This document shows positions 13,172-21,246 of a stretch of DNA of 64,000 nucleotides, in pieces. The DNA is from Paenibacillus herberti. Its GTDB lineage: Bacteria > Bacillota > Bacilli > Paenibacillales > Paenibacillaceae. The stretch spans positions 1,962,063-2,026,062 of the forward strand of contig NZ_NMUQ01000001.1 in the NCBI RefSeq assembly GCF_002233675.1, read 5' to 3'. How positions within the stretch are numbered: the first letter of the stretch is position 1; every line of letters begins with the position of its first letter. A model generated the notes under the pieces. That model made no database searches, was not told the origin of the DNA, and was given only the letters and a program-made list of their open reading frames with translations. Made by a program: the position numbers and the translations under genes.

Positions 13172-13666
13172 ATGAACAAAGAACAGGCCGTTGTCAGCAC
13201 TTTCAAAGGGTCAACTCTCGGAATAATTCTTGTTTTATTTATTTTGCTGGTTATTGTAGTTAGCGTATTTTGCGGATCTTCATTTAATAATAGCGGCGTC
13301 GATGAAGATCTCTCCATTGCATCTTCAAGAAATTTTAGGCTTACAAATGACTCCAGTTCATCTGTAGTGTTAACGCTTAGTAGAGGGGATTTTGAACCGC
13401 CGGGTCCACCGGCTCACGTAGCAATTCCACCGAACACTTATTATGGATTTGAGGTAAGCTCTGTTTTAGCACTAACACGTACAGCCTATGCCGGATTTGG
13501 CATAGTGCTTGGAGGCACTGGTGTCGGTGTTATGGAAACAACATTGGTATCAGGAAGAGCGGGAACATACTCAGGATGGGTCATGGACCGATTTACTTCT
13601 ACTGTAGTCACCTATACAATCAACGGTACAAATCTTACCCTTACAGACGCTCCCGTATTATTATAA
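13172..13666 (+). CDS. YjcZ-like membrane-anchored small protein with outer domain, copy A
   Basis: This 164-residue protein starts at an ATG with a GGGAGGAA site. A short hydrophilic N-terminus is followed by a transmembrane segment, GSTLGIILVLFILLVIVVS (~residues 13-31), which strongly resembles the core of the tiny YjcZ family of Bacillales sporulation proteins. YjcZ proteins normally end there. Here about 130 more residues follow, rich in Ser/Thr/Gly and predicted beta strands (FRLTNDSSSSVVLTLSRG, VTYTINGTNLTLTDAPVLL). I infer an N-anchored outer domain. A related gene lies at 24560 with the same anchor and a different outer sequence. No function is known to me; a mother-cell or spore-envelope role is inferred from the anchor and the sigma-K-like element. 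Confidence 0.75.
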   Translation: MNKEQAVVSTFKGSTLGIILVLFILLVIVVSVFCGSSFNNSGVDEDLSIASSRNFRLTNDSSSSVVLTLSRGDFEPPGPPAHVAIPPNTYYGFEVSSVLALTRTAYAGFGIVLGGTGVGVMETTLVSGRAGTYSGWVMDRFTSTVVTYTINGTNLTLTDAPVLL

Positions 13667-13750
13667 CTAGCTCGAACCTTTCTCTGAATCTCAAGAGTTT
13701 CTGAAATAGACATGACCAGTAAAGCGCAAAATTTGCTATAACAAAAAACA

Positions 13751-13792
13751 AGGCCGCCGCTTCGTTATCAGTAGACAACGAAACGGCGGCCT
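13751..13792. terminator. Bidirectional terminator between convergent genes
   Basis: A 16-bp stem: AGGCCGCCGCTTCGTT (13751-13766) pairs with AACGAAACGGCGGCCT (13777-13792), with one mismatch. On the minus strand it is followed by TTGTTTTTTG. It ends the five-gene sugar operon and probably also the YjcZ-like gene. Confidence 0.8.
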
Positions 13793-13811
13793 ATTGTTGT
13801 TCTTATTAATC

Positions 13812-14765
13812 CTACCAGCGCTCTACCTGCGTCAACACAGACAGCTTTGCTGTGTCTGCCATACTGATCATACCTGTGCTGCTGGACATCGCATTGGCGG
13901 CGCCCGCTGCCGTCGCTAACCGCAAGGACTGCGCAACTGTGAACCCTCTCGCATTCGCCACAGTCCAGCCGGCGACAAAACAGTCGCCGCTGCCGACGGC
14001 GTTAACCGCGTTGATCGCAGGCGGAACAGCTCGCCACAGCTCGCCCTCCGCTGTTGCTGCGATGCATCCTTCCTTGCCAAGCGAAACGATTAGTACTTTA
14101 ACTCCCTTAAGGACAAGCTCGGACATAAGCTGCTGCACAGCGGCCCTATTACGCGGATCGGCTCCGGTCCACTGCCTGAACTCCTCTTCGTTAGGCTTGA
14201 TCGTATGCGGACCCGCCTCAATTCCCTGAATTAGTGCCGCTCCGCTCGTATCCAAGACAATATTGGCTCCTTTGGAACGGGATATAGCGATCAGCTCGGC
14301 GTAATAACTATCATCCAGCCCTTTCGGCAAACTCCCCGACAGCGTCATCCATTCGTCCGGCGTGCTCAGCGCCTCCCATCGACCGAAAAACTCCTGCGCC
14401 TCTTCTTCCTTTACAACAGGCCCGGATTCCAGAATTTCGGTTGAGATGCCGCTTGAATCATCAATTAAGTTCAAACACATTCTCGTAAGTCCTTGAACAT
14501 ACAGCCAATCCTGCTCGATTCTAGATTCGTAGAGAGAGGTTTGAATCCACTCTCCGTTGTCTCTTCCCAAAAATCCGGTCGCTGTGACCTGTGCGCCAAG
14601 GGAGGCGGCAGCTCTGGAAACATTCAGCCCTTTGCCACCTGGTGTCGACTCCTGCATGGTCGCTCTTTGCACGCTGCCAATGGATAGTTTGGGAACATGG
14701 AGCCTCTTGTCCACAGCGGGATTCAGAGCTCCGCACACAATGGAAGACCTAAGCTCAGGATACAT
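13812..14765 (-). CDS. PfkB-family sugar-phosphate kinase (tagatose-6-P / fructose-1-P kinase type)
   Basis: About 317 residues. The N-terminus has the hallmark of the LacC/FruK branch, GALNPAVDKRLHV, then TPGGKGLNVSRAAASLGA. The C-terminal catalytic motif is AVNAVGSGDCFVAGW, with the catalytic Asp in GSGD. The family phosphorylates ketose phosphates at C1 (tagatose-6-P to tagatose-1,6-bisP, or fructose-1-P). I chose the ATG at 14765, which follows GGTGGG and overlaps the end of the aldolase gene by 11 bases; an in-frame TTG at 14783 is less likely. Position directly after the class II aldolase supports kinase-then-aldolase chemistry, making tagatose-6-phosphate the best guess for the substrate. 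Last gene of the operon. Confidence 0.85.
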   Translation of the reverse strand: MYPELRSSIVCGALNPAVDKRLHVPKLSIGSVQRATMQESTPGGKGLNVSRAAASLGAQVTATGFLGRDNGEWIQTSLYESRIEQDWLYVQGLTRMCLNLIDDSSGISTEILESGPVVKEEEAQEFFGRWEALSTPDEWMTLSGSLPKGLDDSYYAELIAISRSKGANIVLDTSGAALIQGIEAGPHTIKPNEEEFRQWTGADPRNRAAVQQLMSELVLKGVKVLIVSLGKEGCIAATAEGELWRAVPPAINAVNAVGSGDCFVAGWTVANARGFTVAQSLRLATAAGAANAMSSSTGMISMADTAKLSVLTQVERW

Positions 14766-15624
14766 GACCCACCGCGCGGCCAACCGCGCCGCACATGCGG
14801 ATTTTTTCTTTGGCGGCCTCGCGAAGCGCGTCTTTCGCCGGCTTCAAATAATGGCGGGGATCGTCCACAGCGGGATTGTCCGCGAACACCTTTTTGATCG
14901 CATCCGAAAAGACGATTCGCAGTTCAGTTGCAACGTTCATTTTGGCCATGCCAAGCGCAATTGCCCGCTTCACCTGCTCCTCCGGAATGCCGGAGCCACC
15001 ATGCAGAACAAGCGGCACCCCGACGCGGGAAGCGATACGCCCAATTCGGTCAAAGTCGATATTCGGCACACCTTTATAGATGCCATGCGCGGTGCCGATA
15101 GCAGGTGCCAGCGTTGCAACACCGGTTGCCGCCACAAAACGCTCGCATTCCTCTGGATCGGCCAGTGTCGCTTCATGGTCCTCAACCGTAATGTCGTCCT
15201 CGACGCCACCGACTTTGCCAAGCTCAGCTTCCACATTGATGCCAATTGCCATGGCCAGCTCAACCACACGTTTTGTATCCGCCACGTTATCCGCGAAGGG
15301 CTTCATGGAGGCGTCGATCATAATGGACGTATATCCAGCGCGGATGCATTGGACGATCATCTCGAACTCATGGCAGTGATCCAAATGCAGGGCGACCGGG
15401 ACATGCGTCTTGGAAGCCGCGACCCGCGCAGCAGTAACTATATAATCAGCTCCAAGATGTTTAACCGTACCCATTGTTGATTGCAAAATAACGGGAGCGT
15501 TCAGCTCCGTCGCCGCTTCGACGACGGCTTGAAGCATTTCTAGCGTATGAACATTAAATGCGGTAACGGCATAACCGTTTGCGCGCGCGGCTTGAAGCAG
15601 CGGAGTGGATGAGACCAAAGACAT
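14755..15624 (-). CDS. Class II fructose/tagatose-bisphosphate aldolase
   Basis: This 289-residue zinc-dependent aldolase cleaves ketose-1,6-bisphosphate to dihydroxyacetone phosphate and glyceraldehyde-3-phosphate. Visible family motifs are ALHLDHCHEFE (Asp/His of the zinc and catalytic site), VEAELGKVGGVEDD, LAPAIGTAHG and LVLHGGSGIPEEQVKRAI, then MNVATELR. The length matches the KbaY/GatY/FbaA group. Between an AgaS-like protein and a LacC-like kinase, tagatose-1,6-bisphosphate is the likely substrate, though fructose-1,6-bisphosphate cannot be excluded. The start ATG has an AGGAGGAA site and lies 18 bases after the SIS gene. Confidence 0.9.
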   Translation of the reverse strand: MSLVSSTPLLQAARANGYAVTAFNVHTLEMLQAVVEAATELNAPVILQSTMGTVKHLGADYIVTAARVAASKTHVPVALHLDHCHEFEMIVQCIRAGYTSIMIDASMKPFADNVADTKRVVELAMAIGINVEAELGKVGGVEDDITVEDHEATLADPEECERFVAATGVATLAPAIGTAHGIYKGVPNIDFDRIGRIASRVGVPLVLHGGSGIPEEQVKRAIALGMAKMNVATELRIVFSDAIKKVFADNPAVDDPRHYLKPAKDALREAAKEKIRMCGAVGRAVGHVS

Positions 15625-15642
15625 CGTTATTCCTCCTGATGA

Positions 15643-16704
15643 TCAAATAAGAACAACTTGCGTGAGATTACGAGGTTCGTCGGGATTATTGCCGCGCTTC
15701 AGCGCTGTAAAATAACCGTAGTATTGAAGGAACGGAAGCGCCGCGACGGCGCGTGCTTCGTCAGAGCCGCCAACCAGGCCTGTTTCCACAAACGCATCGG
15801 CGAAAGCAGTGTCTTCTCCTGCAGCGGAGGCAGCTACGACAACATACGCTCCATAGTCCTGCATTTCGCGCGCAACCTTAAGCTCCGCTTCGCGGGACCG
15901 ATCGGATACAAGTACGATCACGCAGGTATGCTGGTCTACGATCGACTTTGGACCATGCCGGAATTCCAGCGTTCCGAAGCTCTCCGTCCATGTATTGGAC
16001 ATTTCCTTAAGCTTGAGGCAGCCTTCCTCCGCGATGCCGAACATCGCTCCCATGCCGAGGAATACTGTGCGGTCGAAATTCCGGGCGGATACGGCCGCTT
16101 GCGCAAGCTGCTCCCCTTCCCGCACCCGCTCCTCTTGCGCCTGTACAAGCTGATCCAGCTCCTGCAGATGCTCCCCGGATCGATCGGATACAAGAGCAAT
16201 TGCCGTTTGCATGCCGACGATCATACTAGCGAGAGATTTGGTCATGACTGTGCTTTTCTCTGCACCTAGCTTGGACACAAGGCTGTCTCCAAGCTTGGCC
16301 ATGGAGCTTTCTGCATAACAAGTCACACCAGCGAGCCGCCAGTCCGGCAGCTCCTTGACCGAATCAAGCGCTTTAACTACCTCGGTGGATTCACCCGATC
16401 GTGATACGCCGATTGCTACCGTTCTAGATTGCTCAAGCACTACCTGTTCCCGAATCAACAACAGATCGGAGGAAGGCAAAGCCGTTGCCGGCCGCTTCAG
16501 CCAGGAACGATAAGTCGCAGCCATCGTAATCGCTTGGTAATAGGAAGAGCCCGATCCAAGAAACAAAGTTTGCTGAACCTCGGCATCACCCAAATATGTT
16601 TCGGCCCATTCCTTGCGGCGAAGCGCTTCCTCATAGGCTTCCTTAAGCGCCTGCGGCTGCTCGGATATTTCCCGGTATGTGTGAACTCCCATGATTTCCT
16701 TCAT
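15643..16704 (-). CDS. SIS-domain sugar isomerase/deaminase, AgaS-like
   Basis: This 353-residue protein has two SIS (sugar isomerase) domains. The first has FLGSGSSYYQA and GVSRSGESTEVVKAL (phosphosugar-binding Ser/Thr loops); the second has VFLGMGAMFGIAEEGCLKLKEM and the conserved LEFRHGPKSIVD. The latter motif is characteristic of AgaS/GlmS-C-type aldo-keto isomerases. In the aga pathway AgaS converts galactosamine-6-phosphate to tagatose-6-phosphate plus ammonia. The next genes (class II aldolase, LacC-like kinase) would consume tagatose-6-phosphate, which supports the assignment. A fructosamine-6-P deglycase role is the main alternative. An ATG at 16692, with a closer ribosome site, is a possible alternative start. 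Third gene of the operon. Confidence 0.82.
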   Translation of the reverse strand: MKEIMGVHTYREISEQPQALKEAYEEALRRKEWAETYLGDAEVQQTLFLGSGSSYYQAITMAATYRSWLKRPATALPSSDLLLIREQVVLEQSRTVAIGVSRSGESTEVVKALDSVKELPDWRLAGVTCYAESSMAKLGDSLVSKLGAEKSTVMTKSLASMIVGMQTAIALVSDRSGEHLQELDQLVQAQEERVREGEQLAQAAVSARNFDRTVFLGMGAMFGIAEEGCLKLKEMSNTWTESFGTLEFRHGPKSIVDQHTCVIVLVSDRSREAELKVAREMQDYGAYVVVAASAAGEDTAFADAFVETGLVGGSDEARAVAALPFLQYYGYFTALKRGNNPDEPRNLTQVVLI

Positions 16705-16742
16705 CTATTTTGTCACTCCTCGATATCATCATGCTGATGCTC

Positions 16743-17684
16743 CTATTCAGGCTGGCGCTCGGCCTCGCAAAAACGATTCAAGTCTTGCAAATTCAGACTA
16801 CCTGCGCCACCGATGCGCAGCGTAGACAACGCCCCGCAAGCATTGGCATAAAACAGCGCCTCACTATCCGACTTCCCTGACAGACGAGCTGTTATCCAGC
16901 CGGCGTTGAAAGAATCCCCGGCACCGGTCGTGTCGACCGGCACGACCTTAACTGCTTTGCCTTCCGTCAAACTGCCGTCCGGGCCGATGACAAGCGCTCC
17001 GGCAGAGCCTCTTTTCACCGCTACATATCCACGGCGCTGGGGCAAATGCTCCACCAGCTCCTTAACATCGCTGCATTCGAATATAGCTAGCGCCTCTTCT
17101 TCGCTTGGCAAGAACCAATCGGTCCATGCCAACAGCTCCTTCAATCGCTCCCGGTCCCACTGCTCACTGGGGTCCCAGCCGACGTCAAAGGAAGTTGTCA
17201 GTCCCGCCTCCTTCGCCCTGCGAAACAGTTCCGCCCAGTGCGGACGCATGCCCTCTTGCAAATAAAAAGAGCCAAAATGGACATGAGACGCTCCTTCAAA
17301 CAGGGATGCTGGAATGAGATCGGGAGTGACGGAAGCGATCGAGCCAAGGTAAGTGAGCAGTGACCGGTCGCTTCCATCGGTTAAAGAAAGGGTCACGCCT
17401 GTGCGAAGGCTGCCGTCCAGCTTGATGTTGCCTACGCCGACTCCATAACCGGCAAGCTCATTGATGCAAAATCTGCCGAATTCATCGTCTCCGACGATCG
17501 ACACCAACTCTACTTCGAGGCCCAGCCCGGCCAGCCCCGCCGCCGTAATGGCAGAGGAAGAGCCTAGCGCCAGACGGAACTCATCCACAAGTTTCTCGCG
17601 ATTGGGCTCGGGACGGATTCCGGTTCCCGCAAAGATCAGATCAACGTTGAGTTCTCCGATGACAATGACTTTTGAACTTTTCAT
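16743..17684 (-). CDS. PfkB/ribokinase-family carbohydrate kinase
   Basis: About 313 residues. N-terminal VIVIGELNVDLIFAG and LALGSSSAITAAGLAGLG, and C-terminal VDTTGAGDSFNAGW (catalytic Asp in GAGD), define a ribokinase-family sugar kinase that transfers phosphate from ATP to a free sugar or sugar amine. I chose the ATG at 17684, with GGAAGTGA upstream, four bases after the GH4 stop; the longer frame would overlap GH4. Because the nearby importer is an ABC system, which delivers unphosphorylated sugar, this enzyme is the natural candidate for the first phosphorylation (e.g. galactosamine or another hexose at C6). Substrate specificity is inferred only. Confidence 0.83.
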   Translation of the reverse strand: MKSSKVIVIGELNVDLIFAGTGIRPEPNREKLVDEFRLALGSSSAITAAGLAGLGLEVELVSIVGDDEFGRFCINELAGYGVGVGNIKLDGSLRTGVTLSLTDGSDRSLLTYLGSIASVTPDLIPASLFEGASHVHFGSFYLQEGMRPHWAELFRRAKEAGLTTSFDVGWDPSEQWDRERLKELLAWTDWFLPSEEEALAIFECSDVKELVEHLPQRRGYVAVKRGSAGALVIGPDGSLTEGKAVKVVPVDTTGAGDSFNAGWITARLSGKSDSEALFYANACGALSTLRIGGAGSLNLQDLNRFCEAERQPE

Positions 17685-17688
17685 GTAT

Positions 17689-18990
17689 TCACTTCCAATC
17701 CGGCAAGTAGAGACGATCGGCTTCCCAAAGCTCTTCAAACATGCTTTTAATTTCAGCTGGTGAACAAACTGCTGCTGTCAGAGGATCAATATATAGCGCT
17801 TGCAATGCTTTCTCGCGATCTTTTTCTAGTACGGCTTGCACAGCTAATTCGAAAAAGGCCATATTGCTGCGGCAAAGCGCTGCCAAATGCTCTGGCAAAC
17901 GACCGTATTGGGTCGGCTGAACTCCTTTTTTGTCCACGAGGCAAGCGACTTCCACGACCCCTTCAAAAGGAAGGTTTTCAATTAAGCCACGATTCGGCAC
18001 GTTGCCATAAATGACATTAGGCTTCTCGTTGACGATGCTGTCGATAATGACCGCTGCGTACTCGTCGCTTTTTTCTAGCTTGATTTCCTGCTCCCCAGAC
18101 AACATCCGTTCGATTTCTTCGTCCATTTCTTTGCGCCAGACCGGCCATTCATTGGCGTAAAAGCCAGTTGCGCCGTTGTATCCGGCCGCACAGTAGCGGT
18201 CAATCAAATCCTGTCGCTTGCGATAGTAAGGAATATATTCGGAGAAGTGGCCACTTGATTCCGAGACAAACGCGCCAAAATGGCGGGCAAAGTCAAAGCG
18301 CACCGGATCTTTGGCAAGGAAAGCTTCGTCGGACATTTTCTCAATCAACGCCGGGTATTGATCCTTGCCGTCAACTTCAAGTTGGGTGAACCAGGACATG
18401 TGATTGATGCCGCCACAACGCCAGTCCAGCCCTTCATAAGGAACGTCCAGATAACGGGCAAGCTGTTGGGAGGAATGCTGAATCGAATGGCAGAGGCCGA
18501 TGACAGGCAACTTCGTCACTCTAGAGGTCGCCAGAGTAACGGCCGACATCGGGTTCGTATAATTAAGAATGAGGGCATCGGGACACAGCTCTTCTATATC
18601 CCGAACGATTTCCAGCCATACCGGCAACGTGCGTAGTGTTTTGAATAGTCCACCTGGCCCGAGAGTATCACCGATACATTGCTTGACGTTGTATCGAAGC
18701 GGAATTTCGAACTCATTGCGAACCGTCTCAAGTCCGGCCACCTCGATCTGATTGATGACAAATCGGGAACCCGCAATGACTTCCCTGCGATCTGTCGACG
18801 CTTCAACCGTCCAATTTTTTCCGCTTAATTCGATCAGACGACGCACCAGCTTAACCGACAACTCTAGCCTTCGGGCATCCACGTCGACCAGGGCAAACAC
18901 GCCTTCTTCAAACCCTTGAATTTGCAAAATATCGGATGCCAAGTATTTGGTAAACATGCTTCCCGAACCAATAATCGAGATTCGCGTCAA
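17689..18990 (-). CDS. GH4 alpha-galactosidase-type glycosidase
   Basis: About 433 residues of glycoside hydrolase family 4, an NAD- and Mn-dependent redox-type glycosidase. Visible features are the Rossmann start ISIIGSGSMFT, then GDTLGPGG, LNYTNPMSA and the metal-site Cys/His in LCHSIQHSS and GGINHMSWF. The CHS signature is typical of the alpha-galactosidase branch rather than the phospho-alpha-glucosidase branch. The start is ambiguous. A TTG at 18990 has GGAGGG at ideal spacing and gives a natural family N-terminus; ATGs at 18996, 19005 and 19032 have poor or no ribosome sites. First gene of the five-gene operon. The probable substrate is an imported alpha-galactoside or alpha-galactosaminide, not phosphorylated. 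Confidence 0.87.
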   Translation of the reverse strand: MTRISIIGSGSMFTKYLASDILQIQGFEEGVFALVDVDARRLELSVKLVRRLIELSGKNWTVEASTDRREVIAGSRFVINQIEVAGLETVRNEFEIPLRYNVKQCIGDTLGPGGLFKTLRTLPVWLEIVRDIEELCPDALILNYTNPMSAVTLATSRVTKLPVIGLCHSIQHSSQQLARYLDVPYEGLDWRCGGINHMSWFTQLEVDGKDQYPALIEKMSDEAFLAKDPVRFDFARHFGAFVSESSGHFSEYIPYYRKRQDLIDRYCAAGYNGATGFYANEWPVWRKEMDEEIERMLSGEQEIKLEKSDEYAAVIIDSIVNEKPNVIYGNVPNRGLIENLPFEGVVEVACLVDKKGVQPTQYGRLPEHLAALCRSNMAFFELAVQAVLEKDREKALQALYIDPLTAAVCSPAEIKSMFEELWEADRLYLPDWK

Positions 18991-19233
18991 CGTCATACCC
19001 TCCATTGAATGAAATTGATTGCTCAAATTCATTATTTAACATAATTTTGATCGAGTCAACTCATTTTTTGAGATTTTATATCAAATACGCTCATTAATTT
19101 GATCGTTTTCACTCTTTTTGTGGACGAGGATAATCGTTTGTGATATTCTGAAATTGCTAGTAAGTACGATATAATGTTAAAGAAACCCGAGCCGCCTTTT
19201 AGCGAAGACTCGGGTATGAAGGAGATATACTGC
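18991..19233. promoter_or_regulatory. Divergent control region of GH4 operon and DeoR gene
   Basis: TTTGATCG occurs twice as a direct repeat (19046-19053 and 19098-19105), 52 bp apart, a likely DeoR-type operator arrangement. On the minus strand a TTGACT -35 (19054-19059) with an AATAAT-like -10 (19031-19036) brackets the first repeat. The second repeat continues into TGAAAACGATCAAA on the minus strand, which is weakly cre-like. For the plus strand the -10 TATAAT lies at 19170-19175, followed by a leader hairpin ACCCGAG..CTCGGGT (19187-19216). Confidence 0.45.
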
Positions 19234-19995
19234 ATGAGCAAGATTGCTGCACGCCGTGATGGAATCATTGCTCTACTTAAAGAACAAGGATCTATTACTG
19301 CAACGGAGATAATGGAAATATTCGGAGTATCTGAAGCAACAGCCAGACGGGATCTGGAGACGCTCGAACAGGAGAAAAGACTTGTCCGGATGTTCGGCGG
19401 AGCCGTTTTGGAGAGCATCCGCAAGGAGATTCCATTTTATCGCAAGATGGAGATGAACCCGGAAGAGAAGAAGGAAATCGCTGACAAAGCTTATGCCCTT
19501 ATCCAAGAAGGGGATGTCATCGGACTTACTGGCGGCACAACATGTATGTTTGTCGCTCGCCGGATCATTCAACAGCCGTTTGAACGCTTGACGGTCGTTA
19601 CTAATGCGCTCAATATCGGCTTTGAGCTTGCAGGTGTACCAGGCCTGGAGCTGATTCTGACCGGCGGTGTCAACCGTACACACAGTTACGAGCTGTCGGG
19701 TCCACTTGCCGATACGATTTTGGAGCGAATTACGATTCAGAAGACTTTTCTCGGAGCAGACGGCGTTGATCCTGTGCGGGGACTCACGACGTTTAATGAA
19801 CTGGAAGCCAATACGAATCGCAAGATGATCCAGCAGTCTCTGGAAACCTACGCCTTAGCTGATCACAGCAAGCTTGGACGCAGTTCTCTCTTTTTGATCG
19901 ACAAATGGCGTGCCATATCAGGATTGGTTACCGACAAGGGAGCCGTTCGCGAAATGCTGGAGCCTTTTAAAGATGCAGGCATCCGGATTTTGTAA
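19234..19995 (+). CDS. DeoR-family transcriptional regulator
   Basis: 253 residues. The start is the ATG at 19234 after AAGGAGAT; the upstream in-frame ATG at 19174 falls in the leader hairpin. The N-terminus carries the DeoR winged helix: AARRDGIIALLKEQG, VSEATARRDLETLE and LVRMFGGAV. The C-terminal DeoRC/ISOCOT sensor follows, with GLTGGTTCMFVAR, VVTNALNI and LILTGGV, the phosphosugar-binding loops. DeoR repressors usually respond to a phosphorylated intermediate of the pathway they control. Divergence from the GH4/kinase/AgaS/aldolase operon points to that operon as its target, as AgaR does for the aga genes of enterics. The effector is unknown. Confidence 0.88.
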   Translation: MSKIAARRDGIIALLKEQGSITATEIMEIFGVSEATARRDLETLEQEKRLVRMFGGAVLESIRKEIPFYRKMEMNPEEKKEIADKAYALIQEGDVIGLTGGTTCMFVARRIIQQPFERLTVVTNALNIGFELAGVPGLELILTGGVNRTHSYELSGPLADTILERITIQKTFLGADGVDPVRGLTTFNELEANTNRKMIQQSLETYALADHSKLGRSSLFLIDKWRAISGLVTDKGAVREMLEPFKDAGIRIL

Positions 19996-20016
19996 AGCAG
20001 AACTACAGGTTTGGAA

Positions 20017-21060
20017 TTAGCTGTTTCGGGGCTCCTTGACCGAAGATTGACGGATCTTCAGCTCAAATGGAACCGAAATTTTAACGGGAACGGGATAACG
20101 TCCCCCAATGTAATCAATCAGCGTTTTGGCGGCAATATTTCCGATTTCGAGCTTCGGAATATGAACGGTCGTAAGCGGAGGCGAGCTATAAGCGGACATC
20201 TCGATGTTATCAATGCCGGCAAAGGCAATATCGTCGGGTATCCGCATGCCGCTTTCGTTCGCTGCCCGCATAGCTGAAATCGCGATCATATCGCTGGCGG
20301 CAAATATAGCTGTTGGGCGATTTTCTTTATTTTTCAGCAGTTCTTTGGTCCGTTGATAGCTCTTTTCTACATCCCAGCCACAATCAATAACCCAATCCGG
20401 ATCGATTGAAATATCGGCCTCCCACAGCGCCTCCCGATACCCTCTGTATCGTTTTTCCTTTTCTATTGTATGTGATAACCCCGCACCGCCGATAAAGGCA
20501 ATTCGACGATGACCTTGCTGCAGCAAATGCTGAACGACCACCTTCGCCGCCTCCACCCGATCATAGGTAATACGCGGAATTCCAGGATCGCTTACATCAA
20601 CGCCAATTAGATGCGGAATCCTCTTTTTAAGCTGCGCGTACAAGTCTGGCTCCAAACCTTCCACGAGAATCAGTCCGTCCGGCGTGTTTTCATAGAGAAT
20701 GCGGTTCAATACGGCCGGATTGCGGAGATCGTCCACCGATTGCACAAATGCAAGCTCATACCCCATCTCAGCAATTCCTTTTTCAATTCCTTCCAGAATT
20801 CCCGAAAAATAAGGATGATTGTACTTATTCTGTGTTACGGCCAAGATGCAGCCAACTGGTGATCCCACGGCTGGATGTTTTTTGTCGCCTTCCTGATTTT
20901 TAGCGGATTTGGTAGGTTGATATCCAAGCTCAGTCACGGCATTCCAAATCTTTCTGCGTGTTTCCGACCGGACGGAATGAGAAGCTTCATTATTAACAAC
21001 TCTCGATACCGTCGATATGGAAACCCCAACGCGCTCAGCTACATCCTTCAGCGTTGTCAC
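20017..21060 (-). CDS. LacI-family transcriptional regulator
   Basis: 347 residues. The N-terminal LacI helix-turn-helix is textbook: TTLKDVAERVGVSISTVSRVVNN. A periplasmic-binding-protein-like effector domain follows (GCILAVTQNKYNHPYFSGIL, GLILVEGL, RRIAFIGGAG, TAIFAASDMIAISAM, IAFAGIDNIEMS, LTTVHIPKLEIG). It lies downstream of the binding-protein gene of an ABC importer and has its own TTGCGCAA palindrome upstream, suggesting autoregulation. LacI proteins favour palindromes with a central CG, as this one has. I infer that it controls the importer and, through the same motif, two beta-helix genes. Confidence 0.9.
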   Translation of the reverse strand: MTTLKDVAERVGVSISTVSRVVNNEASHSVRSETRRKIWNAVTELGYQPTKSAKNQEGDKKHPAVGSPVGCILAVTQNKYNHPYFSGILEGIEKGIAEMGYELAFVQSVDDLRNPAVLNRILYENTPDGLILVEGLEPDLYAQLKKRIPHLIGVDVSDPGIPRITYDRVEAAKVVVQHLLQQGHRRIAFIGGAGLSHTIEKEKRYRGYREALWEADISIDPDWVIDCGWDVEKSYQRTKELLKNKENRPTAIFAASDMIAISAMRAANESGMRIPDDIAFAGIDNIEMSAYSSPPLTTVHIPKLEIGNIAAKTLIDYIGGRYPVPVKISVPFELKIRQSSVKEPRNS

Positions 21061-21096
21061 TTTTTTTGCACTCCTTTGTCTAATGAGAGTAAACGT

Positions 21097-21104
21097 TTGC
21101 GCAA
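21097..21104 (-). promoter_or_regulatory. TTGCGCAA operator candidate upstream of LacI gene
   Basis: A perfect TTGCGCAA palindrome in the context gTTTGCGCAAAt lies 36 bp upstream of the LacI start. No partner is seen 22 bp away, unlike the other sites. Confidence 0.5.
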
Positions 21105-21246
21105 ATAATTAATAATTCCATCATACGGGCTATATTTAATAGCTGTCAACTTAGGCCGAGAGATATAATTCCTTTGTGTCAAAAGGCATACAATGCGGCA
21201 ACGGCATCGAGCCCAAGAAGCAGGATCGATGCCTGGTTGCCAGTTT

